This document shows positions 40,746 through 48,735 of a stretch of DNA of 64,000 nt, piece after piece; the first letter of the stretch is position 1, and every line of letters starts with the position of its first letter. The notes beneath the pieces were generated by a model that searched no databases, was not told the DNA's origin, and saw only the letters and a program-made list of their open reading frames with translations. The DNA comes from an uncultured Oscillospiraceae bacterium (lineage in GTDB: Bacteria; Bacillota; Clostridia; Oscillospirales; Acutalibacteraceae). Location: the NCBI GenBank assembly GCA_900546265.1, contig URCA01000007.1, positions 1 through 64,000 of the forward strand, in the 5' to 3' direction. Made by a program: the position numbers and the translations under genes.

Positions 40746-42176
40746 ATGACATTCAGTTCCGTGAGTTTTCTCTGTCTGTTCCTGCCGGCGGTGTTTGGGC
40801 TGTACCACATCCTGCCGGGGGCGCGGGCGAAAAACGCCCTGCTCATCGCGGCGAGCCTGCTGTTTTACGCCTGGGGCGAGCCGGTGTATATTCTGCTGAT
40901 GATCCTCTCCGTCCTGGTCAACTGGCTGGCCGGGCGGTGGATCGGGAGCGCCCGGAAGGGCGCCCGGCTGCCCATGGTGCTGGCGGTGGTGTTCAACCTC
41001 GCGCTGCTGGGGGTGTTCAAATACAGCGGGTTCCTGATGGAGACCCTGGGCGCGGTGACGGGGCTGGCGCTGCCCGTACCCCGGATCAGCCTGCCCATCG
41101 GCATCTCGTTCTTCACCTTCCAGGCCATGTCCTATGTCCTGGACGTGTACTGGAATCCGGGGCAGATGCAGAAAAGCTTTTGGAGGCTGCTCTTATACAT
41201 CTCTTTTTTCCCCCAGCTGATCGCGGGGCCCATCGTGCGGTACCACGACATCGAGGGGCAGCTTTCCAGCCGGACGGTGACGGTGGACGAGACGGCGGCG
41301 GGGCTGCGCCGGTTTCTGGCGGGGCTGGCCAAGAAGATGCTTTTAGCCAACGCCATGGCGGTGGCGGCTGACGGCATTTTCGGCATGGATCTGTCTATTT
41401 TGAGCGCGCCGGCGGCCTGGATCGGCGCGATAGCCTATCTGTTCCAGATTTATTTTGATTTCAGCGGGTACAGCGACATGGCCATCGGCCTGTCCCGGAT
41501 GTTCGGGTTCACCTTTCCGGAAAACTTCCGGTACCCCTACGCGGCGCTGGGGATCAAGGATTTCTGGCGGCGGTGGCACATCTCCCTGTCCGGCTGGTTC
41601 CGGGATTATCTCTACATCCCGCTGGGGGGCAACCGCAAGGGGAAGGTTCGTACGTGGCTCAACCAGTTGATCGTCTTTTTCTGCACCGGGCTGTGGCACG
41701 GGGCCAACGTCACCTTCATCGTCTGGGGGTTGTTCCACGGGGCGCTGCTCATCGCGGAAAGCAGCGGGCTGCTGAACGTGCGAAAATGGCGGTTCAAGGG
41801 ACTGGCGCATATGTACACCCTGCTGATGGTGACGGTGGGCTTCGTGATTTTCCGGGCGGACACCATGGGAGACGCCTGGCTGTATCTCAAGGCCATGTTC
41901 ACCTCCTGGAGCGTGGGCGGGGTTACCCTGCGGCAGGCGGTGGGGTATCTGACCCCGTATTTCCTCCTGCTGACCGCAGCGGCGGCCTTGGCCTGCACAC
42001 CGGTATGGCCGCGGCTGCAGGAGGCGGCGCGGCGGCGGGCCGAGACGGGAGGCGGCGACGGGCTGGCCCGGGCGGTGCGGGCAGGCTCCTACGCCCTGTC
42101 GGGAGCGGCGCTGCTGCTGTGCCTGTTCGCGCTGGCCACCGATTCCTACAACCCGTTTATTTACTTCCGATTCTGA
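40746..42176 (+). CDS. MBOAT-family O-acyltransferase (AlgI/DltB-like), 476 aa
   Basis: A polytopic membrane protein with about ten hydrophobic segments. MBOAT features include PIGISFFTFQAMSYVLDVY, PQLIAGPIVRYHDI, LWHGANVTFIVWG with the catalytic His, and the FWRRWHISLSGWFRDYLYIP segment that carries a second His. Such proteins pass an acyl group across the membrane to a wall polymer or exopolysaccharide. The AlgX/DHHW-like gene follows 34 bases later; these two normally work together. The polymer is not identified. Confidence 0.93.
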   Translation: MTFSSVSFLCLFLPAVFGLYHILPGARAKNALLIAASLLFYAWGEPVYILLMILSVLVNWLAGRWIGSARKGARLPMVLAVVFNLALLGVFKYSGFLMETLGAVTGLALPVPRISLPIGISFFTFQAMSYVLDVYWNPGQMQKSFWRLLLYISFFPQLIAGPIVRYHDIEGQLSSRTVTVDETAAGLRRFLAGLAKKMLLANAMAVAADGIFGMDLSILSAPAAWIGAIAYLFQIYFDFSGYSDMAIGLSRMFGFTFPENFRYPYAALGIKDFWRRWHISLSGWFRDYLYIPLGGNRKGKVRTWLNQLIVFFCTGLWHGANVTFIVWGLFHGALLIAESSGLLNVRKWRFKGLAHMYTLLMVTVGFVIFRADTMGDAWLYLKAMFTSWSVGGVTLRQAVGYLTPYFLLLTAAAALACTPVWPRLQEAARRRAETGGGDGLARAVRAGSYALSGAALLLCLFALATDSYNPFIYFRF

Positions 42177-42210
42177 TACGAGGCCCATACCCACAGGTGG
42201 GAGAGACGCT

Positions 42211-43608
42211 ATGAAGAAGAAACCGATAAAAATCGCCTATGTGGCCCTGGTGCTGGCGGTGTGCGCCTTCCCAGTGTTCACCATGCCGCTGTTCGGCGAG
42301 ACGGCATCGACGGAGAAGCGGGAGCTGGCCGCGTTCCCCCGCCTGACGAAGGAGGGGGAAGGGTTCAACCTGGCCTTTTTCTCTGAGCTGAACACCTATT
42401 TGTCCGAGCATTTCAGCTTCCGCTCCCAGCTGGTGACGGCGGACAGCGTGGCGAAGGCCAGCCTGTTCGGCACATCGTCGGAGGACCAGGTGATCGTGGG
42501 CACCGACGGGTGGCTGTATTTTGAAAAGACAATGGACGATTACTGGGGACGGAACGTCCTGGACGAGAGGGGGACGGCCTGCCTGGCCCGGACGGTGGAG
42601 CTGATGCAAGAGTATGTGCAGGGGGCGGCCTTCGCCTTCGCCGTGGTGCCCAACAAGAACACGGTATATCCCGAGCACATGCCCTACTATACTCTGAAAA
42701 CGCCGGATCCCACCAACCGGGAGCGGCTGGCCGCCGCCCTGGGCCCCCGTTCCTACGTCACCGATCTGACCGCGGTGCTCAGGGCGCCGGGGGAACTGCT
42801 GTATCACAAGCGGGACTCTCACTGGAACACGCTGGGGGCGCTGGCGGGCTATAACGCGGTGATGGACACGCTGGGGCTGCCCCATGAGGATTACGCGGAC
42901 ACGCCCCGGAGCGTACAGCGGATCTGGGACGGGGATTTGGACGCGATGCTGGATCCGGGGCTGGGACGCAAGGACGATCAGGTGGTGCTGGACACGACGT
43001 GGCATTACCGGTACACCTCCTCCTTTCGCAGCGAGGAGGACATCACCATCACCACCGAAAACGACAGGGGAACCGGCCGGCTGCTGATGTTCCGGGATTC
43101 CTTCGGCAACGCGGTGCTGCCCTTTTTCGCGCAGGCGTTCCGGGAGGCGGAGTTTTCCCGCGCCGTGCCGTACCGGCTGGATTTGACGGCGGCGCGGCAG
43201 GCGGACGCGGTGGTGGTGGAGATCGTGGAGCGCAATCTCCCCGACTTGACCGTCCGCGCCCCGGTGATGCCCGCCCCCCGGCGGGATCTGCCGGGGGATG
43301 CCCCAGCCGACGGGAGCGCGGCGGCGCGTATCAAGACGCGCACGTCCCATGGCTTCCTCCACGTATACGGCGAGTTGGACGCGCGTTACAGCGGCAGCAC
43401 AGCCGTCTATCTGCGGGCGGGCGGCGTCGGCTATGAGGCGTTTCCCATCCGGGAGGAGGCGCTGCTGGACGAGGGAGAGGGCGCGGGCTTTTCGGCCTAC
43501 CTGCCCCCCGAGGCGGCGGATGGGCCGATCGAGCTGCTGGCCGAACAAGACGGGACCGTCACGGTCCTGGGAACCATCCAGCCCGCGCATGAAGCGACGG
43601 GCGACTGA
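42211..43608 (+). CDS. AlgX/AlgJ-like SGNH-type protein (DHHW family), 465 aa
   Basis: An N-terminal membrane anchor (IAYVALVLAVCAFPVF) precedes an SGNH-like domain. GTDGWLYFEKTMDDYWG and FAVVPNKNTVYPEHMP are typical of the family, and the catalytic elements are DSHWN and FRDSFGNAVLPFF. This type of protein completes O-acetylation of polysaccharides with an adjacent MBOAT partner. GGTGGGAGAG stands before the ATG. A beta-sandwich C-terminal region of about 100 residues may bind the polymer. Confidence 0.88.
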   Translation: MKKKPIKIAYVALVLAVCAFPVFTMPLFGETASTEKRELAAFPRLTKEGEGFNLAFFSELNTYLSEHFSFRSQLVTADSVAKASLFGTSSEDQVIVGTDGWLYFEKTMDDYWGRNVLDERGTACLARTVELMQEYVQGAAFAFAVVPNKNTVYPEHMPYYTLKTPDPTNRERLAAALGPRSYVTDLTAVLRAPGELLYHKRDSHWNTLGALAGYNAVMDTLGLPHEDYADTPRSVQRIWDGDLDAMLDPGLGRKDDQVVLDTTWHYRYTSSFRSEEDITITTENDRGTGRLLMFRDSFGNAVLPFFAQAFREAEFSRAVPYRLDLTAARQADAVVVEIVERNLPDLTVRAPVMPAPRRDLPGDAPADGSAAARIKTRTSHGFLHVYGELDARYSGSTAVYLRAGGVGYEAFPIREEALLDEGEGAGFSAYLPPEAADGPIELLAEQDGTVTVLGTIQPAHEATGD

Positions 43609-43622
43609 CTAGGAAAGGCAGG

Positions 43623-44129
43623 ATGCTTACAATGAAAAAGTGGTTGAGCGTATGGGCGGCGGTGCTGCTGCTCCTTCTGGGGCTGACGGCATGCCAGGAT
43701 AAGGGGGCGGACAGCTCTTCGGGCAGCCGGGCGATTGGGGATTTCCAGGCCGTGGGCGTGAGCGTGGCGCTGGGGCAGGAATATACCGAGGCGCTGGGGA
43801 ACAGCCTGGGCGGCGCCACCGACGTGGTGGAGGCGCCCAGCTGCCATTACGACGGGATGGACACCATCTACACCTTCGCGGGCTTTGCGCTGTATACCTA
43901 CCGTGCGGAGGATAAGAGCATCATTTATCTCATCGAGCTGAAGGACGACACGGCCGCCACCCGGGAGGGGGCCAAGGTGGGCATGACCGCCGGGGAGATC
44001 GAGGCGCTGTACGGCACCGGCTACACCGAAAGCGGGGTCATCCGCAGCTATCCCCTGGGCAAGGACGCGACGCTGGATTTCACCATGGAGGACGGCAAGG
44101 CGGCGCTCATCGAATACGTGGCGAAATAA
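43623..44129 (+). CDS. Small lipoprotein, 168 aa
   Basis: The signal peptide (MKKWLSVWAAVLLLLLGLTA) ends in the lipobox LTAC. The mature part is one small domain with GMTAGEIEALYGTGYTESGV, reminiscent of SmpA/BLIP-like beta-alpha lipoprotein domains. A second in-frame ATG at 43632 is an alternative start. It lies 14 bases after the AlgX-like gene and ends before a clear terminator, so it is probably the last gene of the acylation operon. Confidence 0.8.
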   Translation: MLTMKKWLSVWAAVLLLLLGLTACQDKGADSSSGSRAIGDFQAVGVSVALGQEYTEALGNSLGGATDVVEAPSCHYDGMDTIYTFAGFALYTYRAEDKSIIYLIELKDDTAATREGAKVGMTAGEIEALYGTGYTESGVIRSYPLGKDATLDFTMEDGKAALIEYVAK

Positions 44130-44130
44130 C

Positions 44131-44168
44131 AAAAGAGACAGACGGACGTGTCCGGCTGTCTCTTTTTG
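44131..44168 (+). terminator. Terminator of the acylation operon
   Basis: AAAAGAGACAG (44131-44141) pairs with CTGTCTCTTTT (44156-44166) with further CGGAC/GTCCG pairing inside, followed by TTTTTG. Confidence 0.85.
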
Positions 44169-44241
44169 TTCCTGAAAAGCGGAGAAGGGCGCGCATGTTA
44201 GGAAAACGGGCGGATATGGAAAACAAAATGGGTGGCGTTTG

Positions 44242-44281
44242 TCCTTATCAAACGATATAATACGACTATATCGGATAAGGA
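44242..44281 (+). promoter_or_regulatory. Extended inverted repeat over the XRE leader and ribosome site
   Basis: TCCTTATC (44242-44249) pairs with GATAAGGA (44274-44281), and inside it CGATATA (44253-44259) pairs with TATATCG (44267-44273). A TATAAT-like sequence lies in the first inner arm. The last arm overlaps the AAGGAGG ribosome site, so it can act as an operator or as an RNA hairpin that hides the site. Confidence 0.55.
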
Positions 44282-44291
44282 GGAAAACCCC

Positions 44292-44744
44292 ATGAATTTA
44301 GGAAACAGTTTATTTCATGCAAGGAAAAAACGCGGCCTTTCGCAGGAGGAGGTGGCGGAGAAGCTGGGGGTCAGCCGGCAGACCGTTTCAAAATGGGAAA
44401 CGGACGAGACCATTCCGGATATCCGTCAGGCGAAAAAAATGGCCGTGCTGTACAACCTGCCACTCGATGACCTGATTGCTTTTGACGTTGACGTAAAGGA
44501 GATCCAGGAGATTATCGATAAAACCAGCGAGGAAGCGGAAGAAAAAATCGACTGGACAAAGGCGTGGGGAAGAAAGTACCCGATTCTGGTCCGTTATCAA
44601 AAGGAGGTCAATGTTCCCGGCTATGCCCGGCGGCTGGCCGCCATGCTGGATGAATTGCGGCAGGAGTACTCGTATAGTGAACAGGATGCGATGCTGGTGC
44701 TGAAGGATATACTATACACGGTCTGGAAGAGCCGGAAAAGCTGA
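44292..44744 (+). CDS. XRE-family helix-turn-helix regulator, 150 aa
   Basis: A classic N-terminal helix-turn-helix: LFHARKKRGLSQEEVAEKLG followed by VSRQTVSKWETDETIPDIRQ. The rest is a helical C-terminal domain of about 85 residues, acidic in the middle and of unknown ligand. I start at ATG 44292, which has an AAGGAGG site; the 20 codons upstream cover the inverted repeat. It stands alone between two terminators. Its targets cannot be read from the sequence. Confidence 0.9.
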   Translation: MNLGNSLFHARKKRGLSQEEVAEKLGVSRQTVSKWETDETIPDIRQAKKMAVLYNLPLDDLIAFDVDVKEIQEIIDKTSEEAEEKIDWTKAWGRKYPILVRYQKEVNVPGYARRLAAMLDELRQEYSYSEQDAMLVLKDILYTVWKSRKS

Positions 44745-44901
44745 CGAGGCGCCGATTGGCCGGAGCCGGTGATGGTGTATTCCCCGCCGCCGTCCAGGGA
44801 GGCGGCGGAGCGAGCGCCTACGATATTCTTAAGGCCCCGTGAAGGCGGAATCATAGTGTACAACCCCTCCGGCATACAGTGGACTGGAAGGGGGCGAGGC
44901 C

Positions 44902-45024
44902 ATGAAGCCGCCTGTATTTGTGGTCACCGAGGCGTTCCGCCGACCGGACGAGGAGGAACGGCGGGCGTTTGTGCAGCGGGAGCTGCTCCGGTACATCGAG
45001 GCGCTGCGGAGGGCGGAGAGATGA
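44902..45024 (+). CDS. 40-residue ORF coupled to the serine recombinase
   Basis: ATG 44902 to TGA 45022-45024 encodes a charged helical peptide of 40 residues starting MKPPVFVVTEAFRRPD. Its stop overlaps the recombinase ATG (ATGA), the mark of translational coupling. GGGGGCGAGG lies before the start. It has no membrane or signal segment. It may be a small recombination-directionality or accessory factor, but that is conjecture. Confidence 0.5.
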   Translation: MKPPVFVVTEAFRRPDEEERRAFVQRELLRYIEALRRAER

Positions 45025-46562
45025 GCCGCGCGGCGCTGTACTGCCGGCTGAGCAAGGAGGACGAGACGGCGGGGCCGGGCGGGGAGTCGGAGAGCATCCA
45101 GAACCAGAAGGCGCTGCTGGCCGCTTACGCGCAGGACAAGGGCTGGGAAATCGCCGGGGTGTACAGCGACGAGGATTATTCGGGGGCGGATCGGGATCGG
45201 CCGGGGTTCCGCCGGCTGCTGGCCGACGCCGAGGCGCGGCGGTTCGACATCCTGCTGGTCAAGACCCAATCCCGGTTCACCCGGGACATGGAGCTGGTGG
45301 AGCGGTATCTCCACCGGGATTTTCTGCTGTGGGGGATCCGATTCATCGCGCTGGTGGATCGGGTGGACACCGGAGTGCAGGGGGGCAAAAAGGCCCGGCA
45401 GATAAACGGGCTTATCAACGAATGGTATCTGGAGGATTTATCCGACAATATCCGGGCGGTGCTGGATTTCAAGAGGCGGGAGGGACGGTTCATCGGAAGC
45501 TTTGCGCCTTACGGATACCGGAAGGACGAGGCGGATCACAACCGGCTGGTCCCCGACCCGCAGGCGGCGCAGGTGGTGCGGGAGATATTCCGGCGGTATC
45601 TGGCGGGAGAGGGGACGGCGCGGATCGCGGCCGGACTCAACGCGGCGGGGGTGCCCAGCCCCACGGCCTACAAGCAGGAGGAGGGGCAGCGTTACCGCAA
45701 CGCGGGGCAGGCGGCGGCGACGCCGCTGTGGAGCCGCACCACGGTCTCCCGGATCCTGCGCAACCCGTTGTACACGGGGGTGGTGGTGCAGGGGAAGCGG
45801 CGCAAGCCCAGCTACAAATCCAAGGTGCTGCTCAGCATGCCGCGGGAGGACTGGGTGGCGGTGCCGGGGGCCTGCGCGCCGCTGGTGGACGCGGCGGATT
45901 TCGGAGAGGCGGGGCGGCTGCTCGAGGCGCACACTCGCTCGTCGGGGCAGGGGGAGCGGCACCGGCTGGCGGGGCTGGTGTTCTGCCAGGACTGCGGGGC
46001 GGCCATGATCAAGGTATCCAGCCGGTACAAGGGGGAGACGCACAGCTATCTGCGGTGCGGGCGGTACGCCGCCGACCGGGGGCAATGCGCCTCCCACGCG
46101 GTGCGGCTGGACTATCTGGAGAATTTGGTGACGGGGCGGCTGTGGGAGCTGCTTGTCCGGTGGTTTTCACCGGAGGAGGTGCCGCCTTACCGGCCGGACG
46201 AGGAGTTGGAGGAGGCGGTGAGCCGGGAGGCGGCGTTGCTCAAGGGGGAGATTGGCCGGCGGGAGCGAGCGCTGAAGGAGCTGTATCTCGACAAGGCCTC
46301 CGGGCTGCTGACGGCCGAGCAGTTCCGGGAGATGAGCGGCGACTATGCCCGGGAGAAGGCGGCCATGAGCGAGCGGCTGGCCCGGCTGGAGGAGACGATG
46401 GCCCGGCAGGCACAGCCGGAGCCTGCCGGGCGGGCGCTGGAGGATTTCGTGGACAGGGAGGCGATGCCGGCCCAGCTGCTGGCGGCGTTCGTGGAGCGAA
46501 TAGAGGTCGGGACGCGGGACGGCGGCGGACGGCAGGCGGTTCGGATCGCGTGGAAGATTTAG
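45021..46562 (+). CDS. Large serine recombinase, 513 aa
   Basis: The N-terminal resolvase domain begins SRAALYCRLSKEDE with the catalytic Ser in YCRLS. VYSDEDYSGADRDRPGFRRL and KTQSRFTRDMELVE with conserved Arg residues follow. Then come the recombinase domain (GRFIGSFAPYGYRKDEADHN), a zinc-ribbon (CQDCGAAMIKVSS...LRCGRY) and a C-terminal coiled coil. I start at ATG 45021, where the resolvase domain begins. No matching mobile cargo is adjacent, so it looks like a solitary or residual integrase. Confidence 0.92.
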   Translation: MSRAALYCRLSKEDETAGPGGESESIQNQKALLAAYAQDKGWEIAGVYSDEDYSGADRDRPGFRRLLADAEARRFDILLVKTQSRFTRDMELVERYLHRDFLLWGIRFIALVDRVDTGVQGGKKARQINGLINEWYLEDLSDNIRAVLDFKRREGRFIGSFAPYGYRKDEADHNRLVPDPQAAQVVREIFRRYLAGEGTARIAAGLNAAGVPSPTAYKQEEGQRYRNAGQAAATPLWSRTTVSRILRNPLYTGVVVQGKRRKPSYKSKVLLSMPREDWVAVPGACAPLVDAADFGEAGRLLEAHTRSSGQGERHRLAGLVFCQDCGAAMIKVSSRYKGETHSYLRCGRYAADRGQCASHAVRLDYLENLVTGRLWELLVRWFSPEEVPPYRPDEELEEAVSREAALLKGEIGRRERALKELYLDKASGLLTAEQFREMSGDYAREKAAMSERLARLEETMARQAQPEPAGRALEDFVDREAMPAQLLAAFVERIEVGTRDGGGRQAVRIAWKI

Positions 46563-46649
46563 GGAACCGGCGGGCGCTGGTTCAGACAGAGGACAATGGG
46601 GAAACCGTCGCCTAGGGGATGAAAAACACCGTGGGAACACCGTGACTCG

Positions 46650-46699
46650 AAAAAGCGAAGAGGATGCTGCTAATTTTGCAGCATCCTCTTCGCTTTTTT
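46650..46699. terminator. Bidirectional terminator between recombinase and HPr
   Basis: A perfect 21-base inverted repeat (46650-46670 and 46678-46698) with loop TAATTTT carries A/T runs on both sides. It serves the rightward recombinase gene and the leftward HPr gene. Confidence 0.9.
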
Positions 46700-46768
46700 G
46701 TTTTCAGGCGGGGATCGACAAAAGCCCGCCCGGAGGGGCAGGCTTTCGGATGGATACGGGGGAATGGC

Positions 46769-47032
46769 TTATTCGGCGAAGCCGGATTCCACCAAGGTGA
46801 CCAGGCCGTCCACTGCGCTTTCTTCGTCGGCGCCGTCGGCGATGATGCGGATGTTGGTGCCGCCGACAATCCCCAAGGACAGAACGCCCAGCAGGCTCTT
46901 CGCGTTGACGCGGCGCTCTTCCTTTTCCACCCAGATGGAGGATTTGAATTCATTGGCTTTCTGGATAAAGAAAGTCGCGGGACGGGCATGCAGCCCCACT
47001 TGATTCTGAACCAGCACATCTTTTACATACAT
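46769..47032 (-). CDS. ptsH: HPr phosphocarrier protein
   Basis: 87 residues, standard HPr length. His15 in VGLHARPATFF is the PTS phosphorylation site and Ser46 in NAKSLLGVLSLG the HPr kinase site, so both routes are intact. I start at ATG 47032 with GGGAG upstream; an in-frame extension to 47104 lies in the leader. No ptsI gene is adjacent. With hprK at 57448-58416 in the same window, it should serve carbon catabolite control. Confidence 0.93.
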   Translation of the reverse strand: MYVKDVLVQNQVGLHARPATFFIQKANEFKSSIWVEKEERRVNAKSLLGVLSLGIVGGTNIRIIADGADEESAVDGLVTLVESGFAE

Positions 47033-47138
47033 ATCGATTAATCTCCCTCTCAATATCGTAAAGCATCTATCGCCGCAAAGGGCGCTTATCCGGCCAGTAG
47101 GCAATGGGAAAAAGACGGTTTCTCCGCCTTGCTGTCTT

Positions 47139-47166
47139 ATTATACCACAAATGTATGCCCCGTCAA
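47139..47166 (-). promoter_or_regulatory. Sigma-A type promoter of ptsH
   Basis: On the minus strand TTGACG (47161-47166), 16 bases, TATAAT (47139-47144), with TG one base upstream of the -10 region. Confidence 0.75.
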
Positions 47167-47368
47167 TCGCTTTTGTCCACAGAAATCGGGAAAAACCGCA
47201 ATTTTGGTTCTCTGCCCTATTTTCCGGGAAGCGCCGGTTCGTGGTTTGTCACTAATCACGGAAACCGTTAATAACTTTTGTAGAGAAAATCGAAGTCTCG
47301 CCTTAAATACACCACATTTACTGGAAATGGACACAAAAATGACAGGGAAGCCTCCGCCGTCGGCCGGC
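47167..47368. other. Gene-free stretch upstream of the ptsH promoter
   Basis: Between the ptsH promoter and the trmD stop I see no ORF with a ribosome site and no clear terminator, only a weak GC-rich hairpin after trmD near 47350-47370. The base composition is AT-richer than the neighbours. Confidence 0.5.
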
Positions 47369-48100
47369 TCACTCGTCAGGGGTTTGTTGTAAAAACGCCC
47401 GATCTTCCGGGGTAAGTTCCGCCTTTTCCAGCATGTCTGGCCGATGGCGGCGGGTGCGCAGCAGGGACTGCTGGCGGCGCCACCGGGCGATGTTGAGATG
47501 GTGGCCGGTGAGGAGCACGTCGGGGACCGGCCGGCCCTCCCAGACCGCGGGACGGGTATACTGCGGGTATTCCAGCAGGCCGGCGTAATGGCTCTCCTCG
47601 GTGAAGCAGCCCTCCTCCGAGAGCACGCCGGGCACCAGGCGGGACACGCAGTCCACCAGAGCCAGGGCGGGCAGCTCACCGCCGGTGAGCACATAGTCGC
47701 CCATGGAAATCTGCTCGTCCACCAAGGCATCAAGCACCCGCTCGTCCACCCCCTCGTAGTGGCCGCAGAGAACGCAGAAGCGGGGAAGCTGCGCCAGTTC
47801 CTTGGCCCGCTGCTGGGTTAGCACCGCGCCTTGGGGGGACATATAGATGAGGTGGGGCCTCACACCGCCATCGGCGCAGACGGCGCGGAAGCAGTCGGCA
47901 ATGGGCTGAGCGTTCATCACCATGCCCAGGCCGCCGCCGTAGGGATAATCGTCCACCTGCTTTTGCTTATTGAGGGTATAGTCCCGGATCTGGTGACAGC
48001 GGATATCCAGCAGGCCCTTGGCCTGAGCGCGGCCGATGATGCTTTCGTCCAGCACGGCGCGGCACATATCCGGGAACAGGGTGAGCAAATCGATTCTCAT
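47369..48100 (-). CDS. trmD: tRNA (guanine-N1)-methyltransferase TrmD
   Basis: A SPOUT-class enzyme that methylates G37 next to the anticodon. MRIDLLTLFPDMCRAVLDES, DDYPYGGGLGMVMNAQPI, CGHYEGVDERVLDALVDEQI and GDYVLTGGELPAL are the family's diagnostic blocks, including the knot that binds S-adenosylmethionine. The 243 residues are a typical length. It overlaps rimM by four bases and shares its promoter. Confidence 0.97.
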   Translation of the reverse strand: MRIDLLTLFPDMCRAVLDESIIGRAQAKGLLDIRCHQIRDYTLNKQKQVDDYPYGGGLGMVMNAQPIADCFRAVCADGGVRPHLIYMSPQGAVLTQQRAKELAQLPRFCVLCGHYEGVDERVLDALVDEQISMGDYVLTGGELPALALVDCVSRLVPGVLSEEGCFTEESHYAGLLEYPQYTRPAVWEGRPVPDVLLTGHHLNIARWRRQQSLLRTRRHRPDMLEKAELTPEDRAFLQQTPDE

Positions 48101-48609
48101 GCGTCAAACAGTCCTTCCAGGGGGCGCAGCCGGATGACGTCGGCATCCAAGTTTACCTCCACGATCACCGACGGGATAGCGGGAATGAGAATTTCACGCC
48201 CATCCTCCATCGCCATGTGATAGACGGGGTTGGCCCCGGTTTCGCTGACGGCGGTCAGGGTGCCGTAGGGATGGCCGCTGTCCGCGTCCACAATGGCCAT
48301 GCCGATCAAATCCTTAATAAAATACCGCCCCGCCGGCAGCTTCAGATCCGCGCGGGCGAGATAGAGCAGCCTCCCCCGCAGGGCGGAGGCGTCCTGCACG
48401 GTGTCCACCCCGTCCAGCTTGGCCAGGGCGATGTTTTTATGAGGGCGGGACTTGACCCGGACGGGGGACGCGCCCGCCTTATCCCAGTACAGCGTGGTCA
48501 GGGTGGCGAACAGGGCGGGGGAATCGCACCAGGGCTGCACCCGCACTTCACCCCGCACCCCATGGGTGCCCACGATTTGCCCGGCCTCGAGAAACGCCTG
48601 CTTCGGCAT
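48097..48609 (-). CDS. rimM: 16S rRNA processing protein RimM
   Basis: A 170-residue 30S maturation factor. The N-terminal barrel contains EAGQIVGTHGVRGEVRVQPW, and the C-terminal PRC domain GRYFIKDLIGMAIVDADSGH and VYHMAMEDGREILIPAIPSV. I start at ATG 48609; codons further up overlap the promoter. The usual neighbours rpsP and the KH-protein gene are missing here; rimM-trmD stand as a two-gene operon after pfkA. Confidence 0.95.
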   Translation of the reverse strand: MPKQAFLEAGQIVGTHGVRGEVRVQPWCDSPALFATLTTLYWDKAGASPVRVKSRPHKNIALAKLDGVDTVQDASALRGRLLYLARADLKLPAGRYFIKDLIGMAIVDADSGHPYGTLTAVSETGANPVYHMAMEDGREILIPAIPSVIVEVNLDADVIRLRPLEGLFDA

Positions 48610-48651
48610 ACGGCTGGCTCCTTCCTTTCCATGGTTCAACAGAATACATTG

Positions 48652-48680
48652 ATTATACGGGCGGGGGACAGGTTTGTCAA
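48652..48680 (-). promoter_or_regulatory. Perfect consensus sigma-A promoter of rimM-trmD
   Basis: On the minus strand TTGACA (48675-48680), 17 bases, TATAAT (48652-48657). The start site would be about 35 bases before the rimM ATG. Confidence 0.88.
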
Positions 48681-48695
48681 CCGGCGCGGCGGTCA

Positions 48696-48730
48696 CAAAA
48701 AAGCCGGCGGCCTTGCGGGCCGCCGGCTTT
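48696..48730 (-). terminator. Terminator of pfkA
   Basis: GCCGGCGGCC (48703-48712) pairs with GGCCGCCGGC (48718-48727), followed on the minus strand by TTTTTT. It lies directly after the pfkA stop. Confidence 0.88.
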
Positions 48731-48735
48731 CGGAA

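Noticed and set aside
42157..43590. 477-residue leftward ORF opposite the AlgX-like gene
   Set aside because: Antisense shadow, Arg/Gly/Gln-rich, no start signals; the rightward gene has catalytic motifs.
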